From: Rhabdornis inornatus
Taxonomy: Eukaryota > Chordata > Aves > Passeriformes > Rhabdornithidae
Assembly: GCA_013397075.1 (NCBI GenBank)
Contig: VWZS01002843.1
Coordinates: 141,501 to 205,500, forward strand
DNA length: 64,000 bases
Reading direction: 5' to 3'
The notes below the pieces were generated by a model. It was not told the DNA's origin. It searched no databases and worked only from the letters and a program-made list of their open reading frames with translations. Below, one piece after another: positions 55,001 through 64,000 of the stretch. The position numbers and the translations under genes were made by a program. The first letter of the stretch is position 1; every line of letters begins with the position of its first letter.

Positions 55001-57516
55001 TGTCATTGTCACATAAGTTGAAATACAGGCATTACAAAGTAGAATGTCGAAGCAGACATTTCTGTAGGTAGCTGAGAGGTGATTTTTCCATTTGAATTAG
55101 TTCTTCATATTGATAGCCATGAGATTTAGAAATCAGGAGGAGAACTCCAAACTGTGCAACAGCTCCCAATAAACCAAAATCAACCATAAAGCCAAAGAGC
55201 CAATGCTGAGAGCTTTTTAATGACCCTATGAAGCCAGTATGTTTGCCTATTCATAATAACACTGTGAAATATGCACCTAAAATGTATCTGATTAAATTGG
55301 GTTGAAAACATGGCAAAATTTCATTAGAGGGGATCTGTGAATATACTCTGAGGAGCTTTGTCTAAGCCTGATTTTAGAAACCCTGTGAAAACTGGCCATA
55401 GCAAAATTATTGGTGGGAAACAATTGGTGGAAAAGGATAGCCAAGATAAAAAGTCCCTCTTGGACCTAGAATGTGAAATAGGAGTGTCATGGTCTGGCTT
55501 TTCCTGCTTTGATGGGGAATGCTCTAAGTTTCTAGTACATTAAGTATCACTTCAGCACTTCAGTTATAAACCAAATATCTGTTTTATTTGTCGACCTCCA
55601 AAAAAGATAGTAATAATGATGAAGAACAGGTCTCAAAAAAGAAAGAGCCTTATAATTTAAGATTGGTGGCACAGGATCATTAACTACATGTCTGCGAAGT
55701 ATAAGCAGCAAGGAAACAGAAAAAGGACAGATATGTCTATAACTGCTTTGCTTTTTTATGTTTGCAAACTGTAATTTGCATGTTGTCAAGGCCATTATTA
55801 GAATAGCAGTAAAACAAATAATGTGTTTTATTTCCAATACTGCTTAAACAGATGCCATCCAGATTCTTCCTTGTCAGAGACAACTCCAGAGGTTTCTGAA
55901 ACTGCTGTTCAGGAGACTAAAATAAAATGAAAAGCTGTATTGATAATTTCCCTCCAGTCTGACAGCACTACCCTGCTGCCCGTGGAGTGGACTTACATTG
56001 TTACCTTTCTTGATTCCTTGTTAGATTGTGGGTTTGAGATTTTAAACATCTTTATGTATTTAGTAGTAGCAGTGACACTTGTAGTAGCATTGTGATTCCT
56101 GGAGGTCAAAACTAGATTCTCTGCTGATGTCTAAGGAATTGATTACCTTTGTCTTGAAGACTGAGTCAGAGATTTGATTCACAGTGGAGCAAAACACACA
56201 ATTATGCTTCATTTTGTCATAACAATGACCACCTCAATACAACTAGCACTCAAAGCAATAGCAGTAATGTTGTTCACTATTGATTTCAGCATACACTAGC
56301 AGTGTAGGCATATATTGAGGATTCTTGTTATGCTTCTAGAGATTTCACTGATGTCCGTGCCATCATGCCTGTATAAAAGTTGGAGTACAGCTTCCTGAAC
56401 ACAGGTAGAGAAATCAAATTAATACGGAGAATAATAAGAAGGAATAAATATTAACTCATCAGCATGATGAAAGTGATTATAGAAAATCTGTTAACTAGAT
56501 TTTCTCATTTTGGCAGACATATTGACAGAGAGTATTTTGGGGAAGGATCTGGGAAGGGTAATAAAGCAGTGTGATTGCATGCAGCTGGATTTGCTATTCA
56601 GACTCTCTTTTGTTGGACTGTGACACTACAGAAGCCCTGTATACAACAATACGTGGCTACAAAACTACAGAAAGGCTTAAATAATTGAATATGTAAAAAT
56701 AATTTCTTTAACAGTGACGTTTCAAATTATATCTAAAGCAAAATATGGTTTCTTGCCTGTTATTGACACAAAGAGTCGGTCCTCTCAGTGAGATACTGAC
56801 TCTTGCAAGGATAAAACCAGGAAAATATACAGAATTCTTTAAAATCTCATTCTGGGTATACAATAGAAGTAAATGTACATTTCATCGGCAGAAGACAAAA
56901 TGTAGTGATTCATTATCCCTTGCCATTTCTGAGAAGTACAAATAAAAGTCTGATCTCATCAGCTATGTCTCTAAATCAAACATATTGCTATAGCCTCTTG
57001 ATTTTACTTTCTCTACATTCAGTTTCTTCTGAAGCAGATTTATGCTCTTTATTTCTACAGTTCAATCAGGCTGTGTAGAAAGAAATTCCTTCTCAAAATG
57101 CTTACAAATTTAGGCTGACCTTCAGCAATAATCTATTGAAAGAATAACTCTTTCCATATCATTATACTGTGTAGTGTTGCTTATCTGTGTTTTCCCTTTG
57201 AAACTGCTGAGCCTATTGGAGATTTATCACGCCTCCCATATGCAGTGCAAAATAAATTTGGAGCATGAAGTTGAGCCTCTTTTTTATTTGTAGCAGGTGT
57301 TGGCTCACTAGCACTTTTAAATTTAGTCCCGCCTCACCATGAGAACAAAATGTTTCAAACTGGCCTGGTTCTGACTTTAAAAGCACCATTTACATCTGAG
57401 TTGGGAGATAAAACCAAGGAGGTTTACAACTTAAATATCAGAGGAATGGCCTTAAAAGTTTTCAGGAAGATGCCTTCTAAGGCAATACTCATATATCAAT
57501 GGCCCTGTGTCAATTG
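46001..57516. other. AT-rich gene desert, no gene seen
   Basis: Continuation of the AT-rich desert. T runs lie at 46378-46392 and 53961-53975, and an AAAC microsatellite near 51.7 kb. At 53030-53372 two minus-strand frames in adjacent registers read like decayed coding sequence, but I cannot assign them. No tRNA, rRNA or CpG island was seen. Confidence 0.6.
51702..51740 (+). repeat. (AAAC)n microsatellite
   Basis: About five AAAC units grading into a more irregular A-rich stretch. Confidence 0.88.
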
Positions 57517-57542
57517 TGAAATTGTGAAATTTCACAATTTCA
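57517..57542. repeat. Perfect 26-bp palindrome
   Basis: The 26 bases equal their own reverse complement; the centre is gtgaaatttcac. The inner 22 bases recur at 59419-59440, where the outer bases differ because that copy begins at a contig edge. Confidence 0.9.
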
Positions 57543-57667
57543 GCTGTGAAATTTGCTGTTCAAATTATTGAACACAGACGGTTGTATTTCTCAGCCCATT
57601 AAAACTTTTAAGACTTCAAAAACATTCCCATTTCTCATCCAGTTAAAAAAAAACCCCAAAAAAAAAA
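57519..57667 (+). repeat. Left overlap copy (end of contig A)
   Basis: These 149 bases recur at 59419-59567 at a constant offset of 1,900. They run up to the N at 57668, ending in an A-rich tract with a CCCC interruption. I read them as the end of one contig that overlaps the start of a later one. Confidence 0.9.
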
Positions 57668-57668
57668 N
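57668..57668. other. Assembly gap marker (N), first join
   Basis: A single N separates the A-rich end of the left contig from a block that begins acagctttaaactg. The continuation of the left sequence is instead found at 59568. Confidence 0.9.
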
Positions 57669-59414
57669 ACAGCTTTAAACTGTCACCCCAAACCTCATGG
57701 ATGCAGCTTTTGTTCAATCACTGTTTTATCACCAGAAATCTTAGAACAGAAAACAGTGAAAGAAATGCCTGAGTGTATGTACATCATAAAGCAAGCAGGG
57801 CTGGAGTGTGGGTTTGCACATTGTCTATGGGTCACCTCAGGAGTCAGCCTGCTCCCTTCTTTGGTGGCATCCCATACCAGTTGGCACTGTCTCAGTCTCA
57901 ACTAAATTTTCTTGGCAACCCTGGACAAAAAAGATTTAGTCAGGGCAGTCTCCTGCTGGCAGGGTTCACATAGGACCTAGCCAATCAGTAAAGCTGAAAG
58001 TCTTAACAAAACAGGTTGGAGGGAAATGTTGTAAGGAAATGCCATGTAAAAGCAGGACAGCTGCTCCACACGGATGCACTTTGATGTATTAACAAAGATT
58101 GAGTTAGGTCACACAGCCCGTCATAATTTTTTCACAACATACAGGCTCATATTTTTCAGTGTCAATCCAGTTTAAAAGGTAACCAACCATGCCTCATTAA
58201 GTATAGCTCAGTTTCCTGGTTGCCCACCTATTTGTTAGCAGATGGGGAAGGAAGGGAAGGAAGATTCAGTGATGCACTTACTCAGCACATGTGCATTGTT
58301 TCAAGGAGAAACCTTTGAGAGAAATTCCTCTCAGAGGAGGGGGCTGAGTGCATAGTGGTAAAGTGATGTCTCATTTCATCCTCTGGTTGGTGAACTTCCT
58401 GAGAAAGTTGGCTTAATGAAGAAAATCTGTTGAAAGGAGCACCTAGAGGATGAAATGTATTACAGTACTAGATACAACTACTACTAATAGTTAACAGGGA
58501 TGGGTCAAATTTCAGCCTTCCTTTCTCTGCCTCTGCACATTCCCACCATCTGGTAAAGAAGGGCAGCCACTCTCCTGAAAATGAGGAGAAATGTTCTACT
58601 TAGAACTCAGAAGGGCAAAAGCTCAACAGCTGGTGTGTAGGCTGGAATGATGCTTGTAAGAGACAAGCTGTGATGTGGGCAAAACCTTTCTAGCCTTTTC
58701 TTAATTCTTTAGACGTTTTTTTCAGAGCTTTAAAAAAATGTATAGCTTTGTTTAGATCTATCCTCCAAACAGTGTGCTGTGTTGTCACAGTACAATATTT
58801 TATTACTCTAATGTTGATCTATACTATGAACTATGGTATATAGCATGATAGCTCTGAATTCAGTGTATTCATTAGTCTTAATTCTGGATTTCACTGATTC
58901 ATATGCTTTCCTATCTGTGGGAAGTTGGTGTCGTCTAGATCCAGTACTGAATTTGTCTTGAAAGCTGGTTTTATGTTAGAACATTAAATTCTGCCACAAG
59001 GAAATTGAGTAGTTCCTGCTAGTCACATAGATTGCTCCTGTACTTACTGACTGATGGATGTGGCAGCATACCCTGGAACTGTGCTCTGGAACTACAGTAA
59101 ATAATGGGATGGCTCTGCCTCAGAGACTGAGATGTGAGATGTTATCAGAGCATGCACATGGAAACTCGGAAAGGCTCTCACATCTATTACACAGCCAAGG
59201 TTTAAAAATCCCCTGGTATTTGCAATCTCTTGCATAGCTTGAACACAGCTTCTAGCTGCATTTATCTGTATTTCCATTTGCACTTAATTTACCTTTCAGG
59301 CAGCTATAATAGTCTCATTTTAAACGTTAAAACAAGGCATTGAAATGATGAGTAAAAATATAATATAGGGTACAAAATGTCAAAAACAAATATATGGACA
59401 AAAAAAAATGCATT
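57669..59414 (+). repeat. Redundant 1,746-bp block, copy 1 (false duplicate)
   Basis: The whole interval between the two Ns recurs at 59784-61529 at offset 2,115. The copies were identical wherever I compared them, including homopolymer lengths and the two open frames present in each (57695-57901 and 59810-60016; 59092-59283 and 61207-61398). Both ends of this copy coincide exactly with N markers, as expected of a small contig already contained in its neighbour. The content itself is AT-rich and non-coding as far as I can see. Confidence 0.92.
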
Positions 59415-59415
59415 N
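59415..59415. other. Assembly gap marker (N), second join
   Basis: A single N between the end of the redundant block (tgcatt) and sequence that repeats the left contig end. In the other copy, tgcatt continues without break into gttttcatgt at 61530. Confidence 0.9.
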
Positions 59416-59418
59416 GTT

Positions 59419-59567
59419 AAATTGTGAAATTTCACAATTTCAGCTGTGAAATTTGCTGTTCAAATTATTGAACACAGACGGTTGTATTTCTCAGCCCATT
59501 AAAACTTTTAAGACTTCAAAAACATTCCCATTTCTCATCCAGTTAAAAAAAAACCCCAAAAAAAAAA
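59419..59567 (+). repeat. Right overlap copy (start of contig C)
   Basis: Repeats 57519-57667 and then continues into ccggtttttatc, the true sequence to the right of the A-rich tract. Confidence 0.9.
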
Positions 59568-59783
59568 CCGGTTTTTATCTCCAAGTTTTCCACAAAAAGG
59601 TAGATATGAACTGAGTCCTAAGTGGTCAAACCTCTGTGGTTGCAGAATTCTGCATCCCATTGCCTTTACCATTAGATTTGTTGGTTTTCAGGGCTTGGTT
59701 TTCCTTCCTTCCTTCCTTCCTTCCTTCCTTCCTTCCTTCCTTCCTTCCTTCCTTCCTTCCTTCCTTCCTTCCTTTTCTCCCCT
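59568..59783. other. Unique spacer missing from the first join
   Basis: These 216 bases, including the CCTT array, are present only once. They should lie between the A-rich tract and the acagctttaaactg block, so they are the piece the first join lacks. Confidence 0.85.
59701..59776 (+). repeat. (CCTT)n microsatellite
   Basis: About 19 nearly perfect TTCC units. The open frame at 59636-59887 with repeated Leu-Pro-Ser-Phe is a translation of this array and not a gene. The array probably broke the original assembly here. Confidence 0.96.
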
Positions 59784-61529
59784 ACAGCTTTAAACTGTCA
59801 CCCCAAACCTCATGGATGCAGCTTTTGTTCAATCACTGTTTTATCACCAGAAATCTTAGAACAGAAAACAGTGAAAGAAATGCCTGAGTGTATGTACATC
59901 ATAAAGCAAGCAGGGCTGGAGTGTGGGTTTGCACATTGTCTATGGGTCACCTCAGGAGTCAGCCTGCTCCCTTCTTTGGTGGCATCCCATACCAGTTGGC
60001 ACTGTCTCAGTCTCAACTAAATTTTCTTGGCAACCCTGGACAAAAAAGATTTAGTCAGGGCAGTCTCCTGCTGGCAGGGTTCACATAGGACCTAGCCAAT
60101 CAGTAAAGCTGAAAGTCTTAACAAAACAGGTTGGAGGGAAATGTTGTAAGGAAATGCCATGTAAAAGCAGGACAGCTGCTCCACACGGATGCACTTTGAT
60201 GTATTAACAAAGATTGAGTTAGGTCACACAGCCCGTCATAATTTTTTCACAACATACAGGCTCATATTTTTCAGTGTCAATCCAGTTTAAAAGGTAACCA
60301 ACCATGCCTCATTAAGTATAGCTCAGTTTCCTGGTTGCCCACCTATTTGTTAGCAGATGGGGAAGGAAGGGAAGGAAGATTCAGTGATGCACTTACTCAG
60401 CACATGTGCATTGTTTCAAGGAGAAACCTTTGAGAGAAATTCCTCTCAGAGGAGGGGGCTGAGTGCATAGTGGTAAAGTGATGTCTCATTTCATCCTCTG
60501 GTTGGTGAACTTCCTGAGAAAGTTGGCTTAATGAAGAAAATCTGTTGAAAGGAGCACCTAGAGGATGAAATGTATTACAGTACTAGATACAACTACTACT
60601 AATAGTTAACAGGGATGGGTCAAATTTCAGCCTTCCTTTCTCTGCCTCTGCACATTCCCACCATCTGGTAAAGAAGGGCAGCCACTCTCCTGAAAATGAG
60701 GAGAAATGTTCTACTTAGAACTCAGAAGGGCAAAAGCTCAACAGCTGGTGTGTAGGCTGGAATGATGCTTGTAAGAGACAAGCTGTGATGTGGGCAAAAC
60801 CTTTCTAGCCTTTTCTTAATTCTTTAGACGTTTTTTTCAGAGCTTTAAAAAAATGTATAGCTTTGTTTAGATCTATCCTCCAAACAGTGTGCTGTGTTGT
60901 CACAGTACAATATTTTATTACTCTAATGTTGATCTATACTATGAACTATGGTATATAGCATGATAGCTCTGAATTCAGTGTATTCATTAGTCTTAATTCT
61001 GGATTTCACTGATTCATATGCTTTCCTATCTGTGGGAAGTTGGTGTCGTCTAGATCCAGTACTGAATTTGTCTTGAAAGCTGGTTTTATGTTAGAACATT
61101 AAATTCTGCCACAAGGAAATTGAGTAGTTCCTGCTAGTCACATAGATTGCTCCTGTACTTACTGACTGATGGATGTGGCAGCATACCCTGGAACTGTGCT
61201 CTGGAACTACAGTAAATAATGGGATGGCTCTGCCTCAGAGACTGAGATGTGAGATGTTATCAGAGCATGCACATGGAAACTCGGAAAGGCTCTCACATCT
61301 ATTACACAGCCAAGGTTTAAAAATCCCCTGGTATTTGCAATCTCTTGCATAGCTTGAACACAGCTTCTAGCTGCATTTATCTGTATTTCCATTTGCACTT
61401 AATTTACCTTTCAGGCAGCTATAATAGTCTCATTTTAAACGTTAAAACAAGGCATTGAAATGATGAGTAAAAATATAATATAGGGTACAAAATGTCAAAA
61501 ACAAATATATGGACAAAAAAAAATGCATT
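59784..61529 (+). repeat. 1,746-bp block, copy 2 (probable true locus)
   Basis: Same sequence as 57669-59414, but flanked on both sides by continuous sequence without Ns. This is therefore the copy to keep. Confidence 0.9.
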
Positions 61530-62599
61530 GTTTTCATGTTAAGGAGCAATACAGACAAATACAAAATTAGATAATAATGCTCTCCAAAATATAAACTAAG
61601 GCTTTCAGCCAGGCTGAAAGATTCAGTCTTGGAATGAGTCCCTTATAATAAATAGATTACCATTAGGAAGGTCAGCAGAATGGAGCCCTTAATCAAATTA
61701 GACAGCACTAAACGCAATAATGTTTAAAAACCTTCTGAACACATGTACTGTATTCTGCTTTATAGAGATGGGAAAGAAGTCAATATTTTAACACTATAAT
61801 TACAGCATGTAACTATTTTATTTCCAAATGTAACTATTAACCCCTCAAACTCATTTTCATGCATCCATAATATCATGCAATCTGATTTCAGAGGCTGATC
61901 TATTTTTGTATCACAGTTATATTTAAGTTTAATTAAAACACGATGACTTCTTATATTTTACAATACAGTAAGTTACGAAATACTTTTTCTCTCAAAATGA
62001 GTCTTTTCAATAACTTTTTAGTGCTGATTTTAATTGCAAACTCCTATGTTCTGGAATAAAAATGATCTGTGTTTCTAAAAGGAATATAAATATTTCCTTT
62101 TCACTGTGCAAATAAATCAATTTCTCCAAGTTTAATAGTTTTCCAAACATGCAAATAATTCAAATTATTCATGGTTAGATCAGATTTATTTTCTCACTTC
62201 CTGTCAGAACAGATGAAGAAGCAGAACAGTTATTTATCATTATGAATAAATTTAACATCAGAAGATTATTTATCAGATTTTTTGATCTTCAATTATACAT
62301 GAAGGATTATAAAAGACTGATTCAGAATACAGTTTATTCTTAAACAGTGTAAAATCAAAGATTGTAGTTTAGACATATGGCAGATTGTTTTCATATCTGA
62401 AAATGAATAATATGTGAATGATTATTTTCTGGAAAATGAAAATTCATATCAGGTTCAGTTATTAATTAACATTTTTGAATGTGTTGTAGCACTGAATATT
62501 TAAAATTAGAGGTAAAAATGGTAAATAGTACTATATCAACTTAACTTAGCCAATGTATTGTTTATTTATTGAGTAGTGTTGAGATATATATCAAAGTGT

Positions 62600-62627
62600 A
62601 TCAAAACTACATGAAGGTAGTTTTGAT
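62600..62627. repeat. Inverted repeat: 11-bp stem, 6-base loop
   Basis: atcaaaactac (62600-62610) pairs perfectly with gtagttttgat (62617-62627) around atgaag. It is not followed by a T run and there is no gene beside it, so a terminator role is not suggested. Confidence 0.85.
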
Positions 62628-62766
62628 GCATGTATCAGTAACTTTCAGTATTTATATCCACTGAATCTTTGGAAGAAGAGGTTTTTTTTTTTATTAGGCT
62701 AACTGATGCAGTCAGAAAAACAAACAATATTTTCTGGCACAAAGCCCCATCTTAGAGTTTGAAGTG

Positions 62767-62822
62767 AAAAAAAAAAATCATAACAAAACAAACCAACAAC
62801 AACAACAACAAAAAAGAAAAAA
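62767..62822 (+). repeat. A-rich (AAC)n tract
   Basis: A run of A followed by CAA and AAC units and another A-rich stretch. Confidence 0.85.
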
Positions 62823-64000
62823 CAGGAAACCAAGCTAAAAGAAGAACCAACCAAAAAACCCCATCCCAAACTCCTTAAATCAATGGAATATTGTCTTTTC
62901 TTCAGAAGAGATGTACTGCAATCAGAAAGCCTTCATGTCTGTCACAGCTTTTTACAATGTACAAGGTCTTTGAAGTTAGGCAAGGTGCTCTGTAGGTTTT
63001 ATTCACAGGGTAATGTTCATAATGTTACGTGATTTTCTACCATATTTATCAAAAAGCAAAAACATTTCTATCAGTATGATACTGCTCTGCTTCATTTCAG
63101 TGTCCCTTTTCTGTATATTATTAATCCTGAAAAAGAAAAGGGGAAAATCAGAAGTTATTCACTTTCACCATAAAAAAACATCTTTCCTGATGGCTCTACA
63201 GCAGCTCAAGTGCATTTAAACTTTGATTTTCATCTTCTTCTGAAAAATTCATCTAGATGACAGAACAGATTTGCAGCAAAACTAATCCATTACATTTAGG
63301 GAAAGAAATCCTTTTCAGACTAAAAAGAAATCTTTTCTCACATTATGGTGAATTTATTTGGCTCCTGCAGAGGTCTAGTGAAGATGAGGTATGAGGCAAT
63401 GAAAGGAAGATGACCACCTCCTCTAAAATATGCTAAGTTAGAGTCATAACAGCCCTTGAAATAGTCATGTATTATAGTGGCCATCCATCAGCTTAGCCAA
63501 ACTGTGAGCCTGTGAGCAAAACAATGTGGGAACAGTGGTAGACCTGAAAAAGCAGGTTAGCTATTTAAGCAAAACAGAATGAACTGCTTTAAAATTTTAT
63601 TGTAAAGTCTCAGAGGTCAAGGCTTATTTTGAGAAATACCAGTTGTAACAGTCTCCTCAGTGCAAAAAAAAGATTGTGGCTCCTTCCAGCACCAACCTTT
63701 GAGTGGACAGCCCCTCATGTTTGCTTTCTGAAATGTTTTCCTCTCTGAGCTCAAGCAATGACATAGGAAACAACAAATTATTGCCTTTGCTTACATGTCC
63801 TCATGTGCATTCTGACAAATATGTTGCCAAAATGCCTAAACTTCCCCCTACCTTTATTGAAGTAAGATCTACTTAAAATCAAAGACTTGATTTAGTTTTC
63901 ACCTTTCTGTGGGAAGAGTTGAAATTACTCATAGGAGCTTGTAGAACTTATGAGTATGGATTTGAGTCAGGGTGAAAATCATATCTTCTGAGACTGGGTT

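Larger units (their letters stand above)
61530..64000. other. AT-rich non-coding DNA, no gene seen
   Basis: Very AT-rich, with one strong hairpin near 62.6 kb and an A-rich tract near 62.8 kb. The hydrophobic 68-codon frame at 63013-63219 looks like a membrane segment but is typical of chance translation of T-rich DNA. Confidence 0.6.

Noticed and set aside
59636..59887. Repeat protein with repeated Leu-Pro-Ser-Phe units
   Set aside because: It is simply the translation of the CCTT microsatellite.
57695..61398. Two pairs of identical open frames read as a tandem gene duplication
   Set aside because: They fall in the redundant contig copies bracketed by Ns; the duplication itself looks artificial and the frames are short and unrecognised.
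63013..63219. Small membrane protein with a hydrophobic segment and basic tail
   Set aside because: T-rich DNA commonly gives Leu/Ile/Phe-rich chance frames; no promoter, splice or homology support.
1..64000. CRISPR arrays, bacterial operons, integrons or phage
   Set aside because: No regularly spaced direct repeats with unique spacers, no long bacterial-style genes, and clear vertebrate repeats instead.

Overview
The window looks like nuclear DNA from a bird. Evidence: several 5'-truncated CR1 LINE copies, two ending in the CR1 3' tail (attctgtgattctatg); a pentamer GAATA microsatellite grown from the tail of a third CR1; a fragment of an avian endogenous-retrovirus-type repeat; and MIR-like ancient SINE traces. 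There are no bacterial-type genes, operons or CRISPR arrays. The background is AT-rich and CpG-poor. Nearly all open frames are 60-100 codons and read as chance; I recognise no protein-coding exon.

Layout. 1-32 kb: AT-rich intergenic or intronic DNA with CR1 copies near 5.5-5.9, 8.6-8.8, 13.4-14.0 and 21.5-21.7 kb, an ERV-type fragment at 15.8-16.4 kb, MIR-like traces near 9.8 and 12.8 kb, and A-rich tracts. 32.2-34.65 kb: the only regulatory landmark, a two-core CpG island with a GC-rich shoulder, very probably the promoter and 5' end of a gene whose remaining exons lie outside the window or are not recognisable. Its strand cannot be settled; good splice-signal candidates exist on both strands. 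34.65-57.5 kb: more AT-rich desert with microsatellites and one weak decayed-coding candidate near 53.1 kb. 57.5-61.5 kb: a false duplication. 61.5-64 kb: AT-rich DNA with one strong hairpin.

The clearest result is the assembly error. Single N bases at 57668 and 59415 bracket a 1,746-base block (57669-59414) that recurs at 59784-61529 at a constant offset of 2,115. The last 149 bases before the first N (57519-57667) recur right after the second N (59419-59567) at offset 1,900. This is what three overlapping contigs placed end to end would give: the third contig overlaps the first and fully contains the second. On this reading bases 57668-59567 (1,900 bases) are redundant, and duplicated 'genes' or ORFs there are not biological duplicates. 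A third N at 33596 lies inside the CpG island and probably marks a GC-rich sequencing gap.

I found no convincing new biological system. The items most worth following are the unannotated promoter island, the assembly join, and a 236-codon open frame at 9704-10414 that overlaps a MIR-like element.
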